Of a stretch of DNA of 64,000 nucleotides, positions 1 to 10,934 are shown in pieces (the stretch's first letter is position 1; every line of letters starts with the position of its first letter). The position numbers were made by a program, and so were the translations under genes. The notes under the pieces were generated by a model. The model saw nothing but the letters and a program-made list of their open reading frames with translations. It was not told where the DNA came from and made no database searches. The stretch is from Diogma glabrata (taxonomy: Eukaryota > Arthropoda > Insecta > Diptera > Cylindrotomidae). The stretch lies in contig OY856186.1 of assembly GCA_963693315.1 (NCBI GenBank), positions 381,252,768 through 381,316,767 on the forward strand. The letters are read 5' to 3'.

Positions 1-600
1 TGTTGTAACAATGTTCATCTTTCCTTGTAATTATTTGGATAGAAATAATTTCTGTTTTATTTATACCTTGAGAGATGATGTCGTCAGTAACTTCATCCAG
101 TGTAACGTCTTTTGGTACTCCAGTAATGGTTATTTTTATTGGTTTATCTTCTGCTGATCGGAATGTGAAACAGTCAATTCCCTCTGCTAGTAGTGTATTT
201 AGTAATAATCGTTTGTTTTCTGCATCAGTTAGTGTTATTTTAAAACCAATTTGTTGATTCTTTAAAATGTAATTTTTTATATTTAGATCATTTAATATTT
301 TTATGATGTTCTTGTATGTAACATTTAACGCTACAATTAGCGGTATATTATTTTTTGATTTAATATTCAATAAATCTTCTTCATTTATGGTGTTGTCGAC
401 ATCAAGGTTATCGAACGTATTATTAACTGGTAAATTATATTCTGTGTCCATGTTATTCGATCCAGTTGTATGACTAGTTGCTTTTTTTAGAGACATATCA
501 TTTGCACTTTTGATTTCAAGAAGTTTATCAATTTGTAGTTTAACAACACTCTTGTTTTGTTTTAGAATAGTTATAGGTGCCCCATGGGCACCTTTGTTTT
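1..600 (-). pseudogene. Non-LTR retrotransposon (jockey-like) ORF1 / nucleic-acid-binding protein, partial at window edge
   Basis: A minus-strand frame stays open from about 596 to base 1 and runs off the window. A possible start ATG is at 496-494 (MSLKKATS); the frame is open upstream of it too. The translation contains GFKITLTDAENKRLLL, then EGIDCFTF and KPIKITITGVPKDVTLDEV. That arrangement (small alpha/beta unit, then 'aromatic-T-[YF] ... rp.k.vi.Glp ... eI') is the pattern of ORF1 proteins of jockey-type LINEs, which bind element RNA. No zinc knuckles are visible; they would lie off the left edge. No stop or frameshift is seen in about 200 codons, so this part may be fairly young, although the rest of the element is out of view. 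Family assignment is by recognition of the motif pattern only. Confidence 0.6.
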
Positions 601-930
601 GAATTACACCACTTTTAATTTTAATGTTTTAAAATAAATAATGAATAAATTATAGAAATAATAATAATTTTTTGTAAACCGTAATTAAGTTTTATGACTT
701 GTATTTGCAATTGAAATGATGTTGATCGTACAACAGCTCAATTACGAATGTAAAATTAAATTTATATTTTCGAACTACTATTCGAAATAAATTTATATTT
801 TCGAACTATTTTCATTATTCATATGTCTTCCATCTGTAGGCGAACACAATAACATTATGTTACACTGGTAAAAATGCTATAGATTCTTTATTTTTTACAC
901 TGTCAAATTTAGATATGTCGTTTTGTAAGT
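601..930. other. AT-rich stretch without recognised gene
   Basis: AT-rich spacer between the LINE ORF1 fragment and the first hairpin module. A short direct repeat ('aaatttatattttcgaacta') occurs at about 757 and 789. Nothing else recognised. Confidence 0.5.
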
Positions 931-1102
931 TTTTAGTAGATGAATTTGTAAATATTATCATTTATATTTACAAGCGTAGAAAAAAGTAGCGTTTTCTACG
1001 CGTGGTCAAAACGTTTTTGCGTTCCTGAACCTATTCCTTATACAATCCGTCCAGTCACGCAAAAAGAGACGTTTTCACCACTTGTTTAAAAATCTACTAT
1101 TT
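931..1102. repeat. Hairpin module H1 (AATAGTA-end family)
   Basis: Imperfect inverted arms (about 998-1024 and 1050-1083) contain 'gtggtcaaaacg' against 'cgttttcaccac' and a shared 'ACGCAAAAA'. The right end reads as AAATAGTAGATTTTT on the minus strand, and the left side has TAGTAGATGAATTTG. GC content is locally raised in the middle. See the finding on the hairpin family. Confidence 0.5.
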
Positions 1103-1209
1103 CTATCTATCAGTTTAAAACAGAAAGTTGGCTTTTGCTGTTTAGCGAGCATTTTTTAATTTTTTCTGCTCTTAGTCGGAAAGTAAAAACACAAGTAAAA
1201 CCAAAGACA

Positions 1210-2590
1210 TAATGAGCAATTTCACGAAGATTCAACAACGTTTTGACTTGACCCCTTTTAATTTTGATTATTTTTTGTTTATAGATAGTCTTTGATAAAT
1301 AAAAAATACAAGTTCTCTTAGAATTTTTTTTTTCGACCAGGGGTCTTCACAGGGTGCCCCTCAATTTTTGTTATTTTGTGATGTGAGTGCATTTTGACGA
1401 GCGATTGTAGAAAAACTACTCAATCGATTTTCATAAATGATATCTCGTTGAATAGGTATTAGAACAAAGTTTTTAAAAATGTACACTGTTAATTTTTTGA
1501 AATAATTTTTAACGGTGTAACATAAGAAAAAAATGGTGTAATTGAAAAAAAGATGGCATAGCCTTTTTTTTTTTTTTTAAACTAAATTGAAGCTTATTTT
1601 ATATCTAACAACTTGTGAAAGTTTAGAACTAGCATCATTTTTTGTTTTAGAGATAAAATTCGTTGTGCATATGACTGTCGGGAATCAATTTTTTTTGTTC
1701 TGAAGGAAAATTATAAAAATGGCGATTTTTAGATTCAGATTTTTTTTTTATGTTAAATATCAAATATTTTATTATTAAATGAACTTTTTAAAAAGCAATT
1801 TCAGCCAAGTTCAGCAAAATTTTGCGACATTTTGACTCGACCCTTTTTAGTTTGGTTTATTTTTAGTTTATAGATAGCCTTTGATAAATGAAAAATACGG
1901 CTTCAAGTAGAATTTTTTAAATATAGACCAAAATAAACCAAATTAAAAAGGGTCGAGTCAAAATGTCGCAAAATTTTGCTGAACTTGACTGAAATTGCTT
2001 TTTAAAAAGTTCATTTAATAATAAAATATTTGATATTTAACATAAAAAAAAAATCCGAATCTAAAAATCGCCATTTTTATAATTTTCCTTCAGAACAAAA
2101 AAAACTGATTCCCGACAGTCATATGCACAACGAATTTTATCTCTAAAACAAAAAATGATGCTAGTCCTAAACTTTCACAAGTTGTTAGATATAAAATAAG
2201 CTTCAATTTAGTTTAAAAAAAAAAAAAAAGGCTATGCCATCTTTTTTTCAATTACACCATTTTTTTATTATGTTACACTGTTAAAAATTATTTCAAAAAA
2301 TTAACAGTGTACATTTTTAAAAACTTTGTTCTAATACCTATTCAACGACATATCATTTATGAAAATCGATTGAGTAGTTTTTCTACAATCGCTCGTCAAA
2401 ATGCACTCACATCACAAAATAACAAAAATTGAGGGGCACCCTGTGAAGACCCCTGGTCGAAAAAAAAAATTCTAAGAGAACTTGTATTTTTTATTTATCA
2501 AAGACTATCTATAAACAAAAAATAATCAAAATTAAAAGGGGTCAAGTCAAAACGTTGTTGAATCTTCGTGAAATTGCTCTAATATTAAAA
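1210..2590. repeat. Large near-perfect palindrome (arms about 0.69 kb)
   Basis: The stretch from 'atgagcaatttcacgaagat' (about 1212) to about 1862 is repeated in reverse complement from about 1930 to 2579, where it ends 'atcttcgtgaaattgct'. The arms differ by only a few bases. The central asymmetric part (about 1863-1930) is 60-70 bp. No ORF of note. The right arm abuts, and appears to truncate, the tyrosine-recombinase fragment at 2590-2898. A fold-back (MITE-like) transposon is likely; TSDs were not identified. Confidence 0.8.
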
Positions 2591-2898
2591 TTTATTAATT
2601 TCTTCTCCCCAAAACACTTTTGATTTTTTGGCTCTATAACCCGAGGGCTTCTTTTTTAAAAAAGGCATAAATCTTTTATATTTACTAATATCCAAATTTT
2701 CTTTAACGATGAATGTTGATTTTACCATTGAATAATTTGACCACAATGTTGATGACTTTTTTGTCTGCGATAGTTCACCAAAATATTTTCATACCGGACT
2801 TTAGATTTTTCAGGCAACAGATCTAAAGTTAAATTGTTGGCTGCTTCTTTTATATGAGGTGAAGTGCTAATTATATCACTTTCATCACTACTGCTCAT
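2590..2898 (-). pseudogene. Crypton-like tyrosine recombinase, N-terminal fragment (YR-2)
   Basis: The ATG is at 2898-2896 (MSSSDESDIISTSPH). The frame continues through LDLLPEKSKVRYENIL and then shifts; a second frame gives LWSNYSMVKST, LDISKYKRFMPFLKKK and GYRAKKSKV. These match in order the N-terminal part of the better preserved copy at 14630-15778 (SQYSILKST, IDISKYNQLLSFLKTK, GYTPKKSQV). This is the core-binding region preceding the catalytic domain of Crypton-like tyrosine recombinases. The segment between the two frames is shorter than in the other copy, so there is an internal deletion as well as a frameshift. The catalytic half is missing because the 1.2-2.6 kb palindrome follows at once. 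It lies about 0.3 kb downstream of Gr gene 1. Clearly non-functional. Confidence 0.7.
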
Positions 2899-3049
2899 TT
2901 TAAATTATTTTTATTTAAATATAGATATAAACTTTGTATAAGTTTTAAATTTATTAATTTAAAAGTTTAACTTGACGTCCGATACGTTTTTTAAACAACA
3001 AATGAATGCCTCCTTTGCAACTTTGATCGCATTTGTCGGCAGTCGTTAA

Positions 3050-3170
3050 AAAAATAGTATGTATACTTTGAGCAGAAAGTAACATTGCTGCTCGGACATG
3101 ATTGCAATTTTTATGCACGAGCAGCAATGTAGTACTTTCTGCTCTTAATATACAATCTACAATTATTTCA
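3050..3170. repeat. Hairpin module H2
   Basis: Arms around 3071-3094 and 3119-3148 read GAGCAGAAAGTA..CATTGCTGCTCG and its reverse complement. The left border has AATAGTATGTATACTT and the right border (minus strand) TGTAGATTGTATATTAAG. Same architecture as the other modules, with an unrelated body. It lies between Gr gene 1 and the recombinase fragment, where the missing terminal Gr exon would be expected. Confidence 0.6.
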
Positions 3171-3207
3171 AAGCTATTCATTCTATTATATCAAGCATTT
3201 TACTTAC

Positions 3208-4194
3208 ATCATTTTGATCACCGCAAATCACTTCAAACTTCATTTGAAAGTTTGAAGAGTACTTTTTCCCTTCTGATTGAAATTTAATAGCTTCGTTAAT
3301 CAAGACGTATAGTTTTATTGATCCAACAATTATGTAAATACTTATTCGAAGCACAAGAATATAGTCTTTTAAATTAGTTCTGTATATGTAGATTATTTCA
3401 TATATTTGCAGGACAATACTTGTTAAATAATATCCAACAATTGAAACAAATATAAATCCACTGTTATCAATCAGTAATTGGAAGTTTTTATGTATTACCT
3501 TGTTTAGATAAAATATCTGGTTTAAAATATTTCTTTCCAATAACATGTGCAATCTCCCTGTTTTATTTGTAAGTAAACAATTCATTAAACTTATTCGAAG
3601 TTGTAGGTTAAATAATATAAAATTCACATATAACAAAGTGATAAAGACTTGAAGTTCCCTTAACATTATAACAATCCACAATGCATGTTGTGTAATACTA
3701 TTGCTCGATATACTAACATCAAGTGGTAATAAAACAAATTGATGGACTATTAACAAAACGATTATTTTATATACAAACTTTGATATTATTTTACTATAAT
3801 CAAATTTAACTAATTTAAAATGACTAATCATTAGCCGATCAAACTCAATAATATTTGAAAATAATCTTTGATATAAGTTTTGTTTTACAAAAACGTAAAG
3901 TTTGATTAAGCCCATGAATATAAGTTTAAACATGAACCAAATTTCATGTGAAATGAATAATACAGGATAATTTGTTGTAGATCCATAATATTTATCGATA
4001 TAACCACTTTCCCCAAAAATTCTTGCATGTAAAATTATTGCAGCTATAACAATAAAACAATTACATGCAATATAATATGCTAACGACATAGAAGTTGCCA
4101 ATAACTTTCTTTTATTATAAGTTGCACAAGTTATGCCACATATTTTTAGCCACAGAAATAATTTACTGTAGGGGTTATTAGTTTTATTTGACAT
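3208..4194 (-). CDS. Gustatory-receptor-like 7TM protein 1, main exon (C-terminal exon not located)
   Basis: Predicted membrane chemoreceptor of the insect gustatory receptor family (7tm_7): ligand-gated channels in chemosensory neuron membranes with an intracellular N-terminus. The exon encodes 329 residues with at least six hydrophobic segments. Recognisable blocks are NNPYSKLFL near the N-terminus, EFDRLMISHF, HQFVLLPLDV, and a late ILNQIFYLNK..NFQLLIDNSGFIF block. An ATG 78 bp upstream is in frame, but I chose 4194-4192 because it aligns with the start of the paralogue at 58344 (M....NPY.KLFL). The frame reads through a perfect donor GTAAGT (3207-3202), after ..CGDQND, and then ends at 3178. 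The paralogue has the same donor at the same residue and phase 0, so splicing to a last exon carrying TM7 is expected. That exon was not recognised and may have been lost to the H2/recombinase insertions. No internal stops. Confidence 0.75.
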
Positions 4195-4272
4195 ATTGAA
4201 ATTTAATACAACAATTTGTTTGATTTGGTTTTCAGAACGATACTTATAGTTATAACTATACGCATATACCAA

Positions 4273-4521
4273 TATACCTATATATCAATTAACGAAATCA
4301 TTATTAATTTCATTCCTTAATTAACATGATTTTAGTCAATCGGTTAATTGAATTGTTGTTTAATATTTGATAGAAATACCAAAACTACTCAAATTAATGA
4401 TAAAGCGGAAGGGTTGGAACAAGAAACCAGAACGTGATTGTGTAGGCTTCCGGTTGTAACATATATTGAATTGAAAATGGAAAACGTGCAATATAAGTTT
4501 TGTTATTGTACATAAAGCCAT
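4273..4521. other. Upstream region of Gr-like gene 1
   Basis: AT-rich sequence immediately 5' of the receptor gene (minus-strand gene). No promoter element could be assigned with confidence; no repeat recognised up to the hairpin module at 4522. Confidence 0.3.
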
Positions 4522-4662
4522 AATAGCTATTTATGTATTAAGGGCATAAAGTATGTCTTTTCCGCTTGAGAGCGAAATTGTTGATCGAGGCGTTAGCCGA
4601 GAGAAACAATCACTCGAAATCAAAAAAGATACTTTATGCCTGAATTGCATACAAGATTTTTT
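4522..4662. repeat. Hairpin module H3
   Basis: Starts AATAGCTATTTATGTATTAA and ends ATACAAGATTTT. An inner hairpin pairs GGCATAAAGTAT / ATACTTTATGCC, then AGCGAAATTGTT / AACAATCACTCG. The core is GAGGCGTTAGCCGAG. A diverged inverted copy is at 9191-9331, and its ends recur around a different body at 14234-14378. Confidence 0.7.
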
Positions 4663-4889
4663 GTACGAGTAAGATTCTGTATTATTTGCATAAATAAAAA
4701 TACATATATTTTTCTATGCGAAAAGTAAATTCACTAGTGAAAAAAATAACAAATATAGTTGCTATGGTTTTCTATATAATTTTACAAAGTATTTTAAACA
4801 ACGTAGCCATGAAAAAATAGAATATGAATTTTGAATGTTTTGTTGTCGATTTTTAACTTTATAATTTATAGTAAATATCGATTATATAT

Positions 4890-5042
4890 TACTATCATAG
4901 AAAAAATTGCATTTCCTACGCGAGATAAAAACGTTTTTCGTTCGTAAACATGTCTCACTCGACGCTAGCGCGTCTCGTGAACAAATGTTTACTCACGCAA
5001 AAAACAATGTTTCCATCTCTTGTAGGAAAATATACTATTTCA
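4890..5042. repeat. Hairpin module H4
   Basis: Right border on the minus strand is AAATAGTATATTTTCCTACAAG; the left border has CATAGAAAAAATTGCATTTCC. Arms pair CCTACGCGAGATAAAAACG with a diverged complement. The core is CGACGCTAGCGCGTCTCG. Body unrelated to H3. Confidence 0.65.
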
Positions 5043-5099
5043 CGAAATAGTCAAATATTTTTTCGAAAATCCTTAATATAATAGCCGTGAGTCTATCCC

Positions 5100-5640
5100 T
5101 CTATACGGTCGTAACGCTGATGACGTAGCACATTTTTTATTGTTTTTTTTTTCATTTTTTTTAAATACATTAAAATTATTGTGTTTTCGTTATTGTTTTA
5201 ATAAAATTTAGAGGGGGGATTTTTTTAAAAGTTATTTATAGTTTTTGTTGTTGTTTTAATTAAATCTGTTTTTTTTTTCAATTCAATTAGTCACAATATA
5301 TGATGAAAAACGTGTTCTAGACAGAGTTGTGAAAACTTGACCATTTTTGATTTTCTTGAAACTTGGCATATAAGTAGTATGGATAAAATTAAAAATAAGG
5401 CTTATTTTAAAATTTTTTTAAAGTGCATAGTTTGAGCATAGGGGGCACCCCAATATGCATGAAAAATGAAAATTCTGCCAATCCGATGTAACTTTGAAAT
5501 TAAATTGCTCAAGAACAGCTATACCTATTTCATCAAACTTTTTTTTGTTTGATAGATGATTAATTAGTCGTTTGAAAAAAAATTAATTTATTGTTTTTAT
5601 AATTAATTTTTAAATAAAAATATTAAAAAAACTTTTTTAA
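5100..5640. other. Low-complexity AT-rich repeat DNA
   Basis: T-rich sequence. A stretch at 5330-5600 ('cttgaccatttttgat', 'ggcaccccaatatgcatg', 'gaacagctatacctatttca') resembles the arms of the 1.2-2.6 kb palindrome in style, including a 'gggggcaccc' block, and may be a diverged relative. No ORF. Confidence 0.35.
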
Positions 5641-5689
5641 AGATGGCGCTAGGGTCAAAGATCAATTGGAATTTAATTAATTTTTTTTT

Positions 5690-6255
5690 TGAAAATAGTT
5701 CTATCCTTACTCTAAAATATTCCAAATTCACAAAGAGACTAAAATTCCTGTTCTTGAGATATTTAATTTTAAAGATTTTTAGTACGGCTAAAATTCGAAT
5801 TTTTCTTCATTTTTTCAAACAACTTCCATTAACAAAAAATCAATTAAATTTTAACTTGTTTTATTTTTTAAATATAGTTCTAACCTTCCTTTAAAATATT
5901 TCAAATTTGCAAAGAGGCGTTAATTCGTGTTCTTGAGATATTTAATTTTAAAGATTTTTAGTCATTCTAAAATTTAAATTGTTCATTATTTTTTCGAACA
6001 ATTTTTATCATCAAAAAAATTTTAACCACTGAAGTTCGAGAAAATAATGAACAATTAGAATTTTAATCGGACTAAAAATCTTTAAAATTAAATATCTGAA
6101 GAACACGAATTAACGCCTCTTTGTAAATTTGATATATTTTAAAGGAAGGTTAGAACTATATTTAAAAAATAAAAACAGTTAAAATTTAATTGATTTTAAA
6201 ATTTTTTGTTAATGGAAGTTGTTTGAAAAAATGAAGAAAAATTCGAATTTCAGCC
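5690..6255. repeat. Palindromic repeat with an internal direct repeat
   Basis: Reverse-complement arms at about 5795-6010 and 6030-6250. Within the left part, 'ttctaaccttcc..tttaaaatatt' to 'gagatatttaattttaaag' at 5870-5960 is a direct repeat of 5697-5780. Fold-back, MITE-like; no coding content. Confidence 0.65.
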
Positions 6256-6320
6256 AAACAATGTGTTGCAAACATTTGATATTATTGGGACAAAAAACAG
6301 TTTGTGTTATAATATACATT

Positions 6321-7297
6321 TTTATTCGCCTATATATTAAAGTGTTACTTTATTACTGTGATTTGCGGCTTTAAAGTATCACTTTTCAGCTATTTATTTT
6401 GTCGTCATAGCTACGTCCAAAAAAGTAAAAAGCATTTGTATTTGTTTAAATTCTATGAAAAATAAATTTTTTTATCAAAGCAACCCGCAAATTCAAAATT
6501 TCATTATCCAATTAAAATAGTTGTTATCATTTGTTGTCATAGAATTTGGAAAAAATAATAAATATTTTTTCAAAGGTTACTTGTTCCACATATTTTGATT
6601 TTAAAATTTATGAAAATTTGTAATTTTAATTTAGAATAAACAAGTTTTCTTAAAATATTTTGCTTGCGGCGAATAAAAAATAGTATATGATGCACGGACG
6701 TAAGCTATTTTGGACTTAATGTGGGTGCAAATCTCGGCTAGCACCTCGATTTGCAAACTCCACATCCGTCCAAAATCTTTAGCTTTACGTCCTAGCATCA
6801 TAATGTACTATTTTATTCGCCTACATATTAAAGTGTTACTTTATTACTGTGATTTGCGGCTTTAAAGTATCACTTTTCAACTATTTATTTTGTTGTCATA
6901 GCTACGTCCAAAAAGTAAAAAGCATTTGTATTTGTTTAAATTCTATGAAAAATAAAAATTTTTATCAAAGCAACCCTTAAATTCAAAATTTCATTATCCA
7001 ATTAAAATAGTTGTTATCATTTGTTGTCATAGCTACACAATAATTTGGAAAAAATAATAAATATTTTGTCAAAGGTTACTTGTTCCACATATTTTTATTT
7101 TAAAATTTATGAAAATTTATAATGTTAATTTAGAATAAACCAATTTTCTTAAAATATTTTGCTTGCGGCGAATAAAAAATAGTATATGATGCACGGACGT
7201 AAGCTATTTTGGACTTAATGTGGGTGTAAATGTGTTTGCAAACTCCACATCCGTCCAAAATCTTTAGCTTTACGTCCTAGCATCATAATGTACTATT
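6321..7297 (+). repeat. Two tandem copies of a 360 bp TIR repeat (module A), each followed by hairpin module H5
   Basis: Module A begins TTTATTCGCC and ends GGCGAATAAAA (copies about 6321-6680 and 6811-7180). Each is followed by hairpin H5 (6679-6812 and 7179-7297), which starts AATAGTATATGATGCACGG and ends GCATCATAATGTACTATT, with core CTCGGCTAGCACCTCGA. In the second H5 the core is deleted ('gtgtttgcaa'). Further copies of the A+H5 pair lie at 10442-10932 (inverted) and 12507-13001. The pair therefore moves or amplifies as a unit. Confidence 0.75.
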
Positions 7298-7484
7298 TTA
7301 AACATTTAATAATTTAAACCGATTTAATAAAATGATGTTTAAAAAACTCAGTACAAAATTTCGTTGTCATTGTCGATGTAGAGGGTTGTGAGGAAGGTTC
7401 GGGGTTCAACGCGGACCCTATATTTATTTTTTATTGTTTTTGTTTATTTTTTTTTATAGAACATAAAAATTATTTCTTTGGGAT

Positions 7485-8310
7485 TTTTTGTATTAAATTT
7501 CTAGATATTACGATGTATGTATTCATAGGATGAGAGAATATTTCGTCAACACTTAAGTCAACATTCTAATCAACATCCTAAGTCACGAGTGTAAAGTCAT
7601 TATTGATTGTTGCCAATCAATGCGAAACTTAATATCTGACGCATGGTCAATTCATTGCTATATTTTTGGTTAGGAAATATAGACAACTTCAGGGGAATTT
7701 TTAATTTGGAAGGGTTTTTTGTGAACATTTAAGCTTAAGTACATATTGGAAATCACTTGAATTTTGCAATTCGAAATAACTTTTCATTTTCTCTAAAATT
7801 CCTTTAGAAAAATTTTTTGTGTTTCGTGCCATAATGACTTTACACTCGTGACTTAGGATGTTGATTAGAATGTTGACTTAAGTGTTGACGAAATATTTTC
7901 TCATCCTATGAATTCATACATCGTAATATTTAGAAATTTAATACAAAAAATGCCAAAGAAATGCAATTTCCAATATGTAATCATAGATGAAAGATTCAAC
8001 TTAAGTAAAGATGAAAGATTAAACTTAAGTAAATATGAAAAATGATGAAGTTTCAATTTAGAAATTATATGAACATTAAAATTAAAATATGGTACGTCAT
8101 CGCCACTGTGGCGAAGTTGTGTAAGACACACGGGATTTGAACATACCTCTCTGATGAATGTGAGTTCGAATCCTGGCACGAAACACAAAAAATTTTCCTA
8201 AAGGAATTTTAGAGAAAAAGAAAAGTTATTTCGAATTGCAAAATTCAAGTGATTTCCAATATGTACTTAAACCTAATTGTTCACAAAAAACCCTTCTAAA
8301 TAAAAATTAT
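7485..8310. repeat. Nested fold-back repeat
   Basis: Inverted arms at about 7510-7595 and 7830-7915 ('gtcaacacttaagtcaacat', 'acgagtgtaaagtcattat'). A second inverted pair lies at about 7690-7825 and 8175-8310 ('tttttgtgtttcgtgcc', 'gaaataacttttc'). The second pair ends next to a tRNA-like stretch. No protein. Confidence 0.65.
8103..8178 (+). pseudogene. tRNA-like sequence (Pol III A/B-box remnant)
   Basis: A B-box-like GAGTTCGAATCC lies at about 8161-8172 and an A-box-like TGGCGAAGTTG at about 8109-8119, with tRNA-like spacing. The T-stem does not pair well, so this is a degenerate tRNA or SINE head rather than a functional gene. Confidence 0.35.
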
Positions 8311-8719
8311 TCCTTTTTATTCATAAAAATTCCATTTACGGTATTAAAATTTTTCGATAATGTAGTCTTTCAGCCATTTCGTTCAAATTTATTATTTATA
8401 TCATTTCGATATTAATAAGAAAATTAATTATTTATATGACAGATAGTTTGTTTTCCATCTATATTTTTGCATAGTTTCATTTTCTGTAAATAAACTAAAG
8501 AAAAACAAAGGCTGCTATTTCATTATTTTCTTAATACATATTATTATTTCCAGCCATTTGTGATTGAGATTTATAGTATGTACACTTCACGATGGTTTTT
8601 TTGTAGAATTATAGTTAAGCAGCAGGTGCACACAGAATAGATTAGAAGAGGTTGGATTATGATGGATAGTACTAAGTAATTGTATCAAAGCCAGATGAAA
8701 AGGCAAAGAGTGTATTGGC

Positions 8720-8762
8720 GTGTGGGGGAAGGGGGGCCGCAGCCCGCGGGATACCCCCTAGT
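8720..8762 (+). mobile_element. Possible Helitron 3' terminus
   Basis: A GC-rich hairpin (CCGC..GCGG within 'ggggggccgcagcccgcggg') is followed by 'ATACCCC' and CTAG then T. That is the hairpin-then-CTRR arrangement of Helitron 3' ends. No 5' end or Rep/helicase gene was recognised. Confidence 0.4.
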
Positions 8763-8772
8763 TATTTTATCA

Positions 8773-9105
8773 AATTAGTTTTTCGAAATAATAGTAATAT
8801 AATAGCTTTAGGCATTGTTATTTCAATTTTAGGCATTGTTATTTCATTTTTAGCATTATTATTTCAATAGAAAAAAAGGCCTGCTTTATGTACAATTTTT
8901 GAATCGCAAAAGTGACATTTACGGTTTACTCGTACAAAAAAATATTTTTGTACGAGTAAACCGTAAAATTCACATTTGCGACTAAAGCAGGCCTTTTTTT
9001 CCTATTGAAATAACAATGCTAAAAGTGAAATAAAGATGCCTAAAATTGAAATAACAATGCCTAAAGCTATTATTATTACTATTATTTCGAAAAACTGCTT
9101 GGATA
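8773..9105. repeat. Perfect-centre palindrome (fold-back element)
   Basis: The arms meet at about 8943/8944 around 'tttactcgtacaaaaaaata'. The ends are AGTTTTTCGAAATAATAG and its complement. The left arm holds two copies of 'taggcattgttatttca'. The central TTGTACGAGTAA also flanks hairpin modules H3 (4665-4678) and H6 (about 9182-9193). Confidence 0.7.
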
Positions 9106-9190
9106 AAATAATTTTCTAAAAAAATTTTTTAGTATTTTGTGTTAATATATGTATTTTTTTTTATGCAAATAATACAGAATCTTACTCGTA

Positions 9191-9331
9191 CAAAAAATCT
9201 TGTATGCAATTCGGGCATAAAGTATCTTTTTTGCTTTCGAGTGATTGTTTCTCTCGACTGACGCCTCGAGCAACAATTTCACTCTCAAGCGGAAAAGACA
9301 TACTTTACCCCCTAATACATAAATAGCTATT
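9191..9331. repeat. Hairpin module H6 (inverted relative of H3)
   Basis: Reverse complement of H3 with scattered substitutions: AAAATCTTGTATGCAATTC at the left, TAAATAGCTATTA at the right, core CGACTGACGCCTCGAG. Flanking similarity to 4655-4720 continues beyond the hairpin. Confidence 0.7.
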
Positions 9332-10440
9332 ACGTCACTGAACTTTTCTAAATCATGATAGCTCGACAAAATTAATACCTAAACGTACCGAAGTACCGTA
9401 TCCTATCTGACCCATACAAACTTGTGCAACCGTTCCATTACTGGCGAAAAGTAATGCATCCATGGCCGAGTACCAACCATGACTGGGTCATTAACATAAT
9501 TGTTATCATAATAACTGATGATAACTTCGGACAATAAATAACTGCCACTCATGGGCCGGAGAAAAAAACAGCAATGTCCCATACAAGGTTGTACAGCTGG
9601 CAATCAAAATACGAACCAATAATGATGATCAGTAATGAAGCAATGGCCGAGTACTGACAACCATCACTGGGCTATTAAAACAAATATAATATAATATCAT
9701 ATGTAATTTTAAATAAATTAAATACAAAATAATTAAAATAAAACAAAAATTTGTAATCAAAAAACATTTAAAACTTATACCAAAACTATATACATATTTT
9801 TAAATTGGATATCACTCTAGTGAATTATAACCCCATGACATACATCGGTCAATTCATGGTTCCAGTAATAGGCCAATAACAACAGTCAAGTAATGTTTAC
9901 CATTGTGCTTGGCCGTTCAAATGTACTGATTTTTATATGTAAACCATAGATCGGCCAATGAATTACTCTAATACTGGTCTAATAACAATATCCAAGTAAT
10001 CTTAACTATTAATGGGCCAATGCTTAGCGTAGTCCCGTCCCTACTATTGACATACCAGTTAACATGGTATATTATACATACCACTGCACTGGCAGAAGTA
10101 AATCAAGATGATATCCCATGGTGCTATTACACACAACTTAAATTCAGTTGCTATTTAGCATCAACTTTTCTTCTCAAAAGTTAATGAATATATTTATTAT
10201 TTTTTAATATAGATGGAGAAAAGATCAAAAACTGCTAGAAAATAATAATAGTAACAGCTAGTTAGAAAATAATAATAACTAGTCGGATGGGGGTGTGATC
10301 ATAGGGGCCACGCCAAGAGCTTTCCGTAAGATTAAAAACTAACATGTTACTTGATAAAGTATACTCAATTACCCAACATAAAAAAAATTATACAATATAA
10401 TTTTACTGCAATAAATTCAAATAAAAAACGAAAAATTACA
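9332..10440. other. Unassigned region
   Basis: AT-rich with recurring short phrases ('tggccgagtac', 'aaccatcactgggc', 'taatgggccaat') that suggest an old diverged short-period repeat. No coding region, structural RNA or TIR pair recognised. A GC-richer stretch at 10285-10330 has no match within the window. Confidence 0.3.
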
Positions 10441-10441
10441 A

Positions 10442-10932
10442 AATAGTACATTATGATGCTAGGACGTAAAGCTAAAGATTTTGGACGGATGTGGAGTTTA
10501 CAAATTGAGGCGCTAGCCGAGATTTGCACCCACATTAAGCCCAAAATAGCTTACGTCCGTGCATCATATACTATTTTTTATTCGCCGCAAGCAAAATATT
10601 GTAAGAAAAGTTGTTTATTCTAAATTAAAATTACAAATTTTCATAAATTTTAAAATCAAAATATATGGAACAAGTAACCTTTGAAAAAATATTTATTATT
10701 TTTTCCAAATTCTATGACAACAAATGATAACAACTATTTTAATTGGATAATGAAATTTTGAATTTGCGGGTTGCTTTGATAAAAAAATGTATTTTTCATA
10801 GAATTTAAACAAATACAAATGCTTTTTACTTTTTTGGACGTAGCTATGACGACAAAATAAATAGCTGAAAAGTGATACTTTAAAGCCGCAAATCACAGTT
10901 ATAAAGTAACACTTTAATATATAGGCGAATAA
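10442..10932 (-). repeat. Module A + H5 pair, inverted copy
   Basis: H5 occupies 10442-10576 (AAATAGTACATTATGATGC to ATCATATACTATTTT), with the core intact as GAGGCGCTAGCCGAG. Module A follows at 10572-10932. Reverse orientation relative to the copies at 6.3 and 12.5 kb. Confidence 0.75.
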
Positions 10933-10934
10933 AA

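Noticed and set aside
2954..3287. Frames 3181-2954 and 3102-3287 as a terminal Gr exon
   Set aside because: They run through the H2 hairpin and show no hydrophobic TM7 segment or TYhhhhhQF-type motif.
8103..8178. Functional tRNA gene
   Set aside because: Boxes are present but T-stem and acceptor pairing fail; treated as a remnant.
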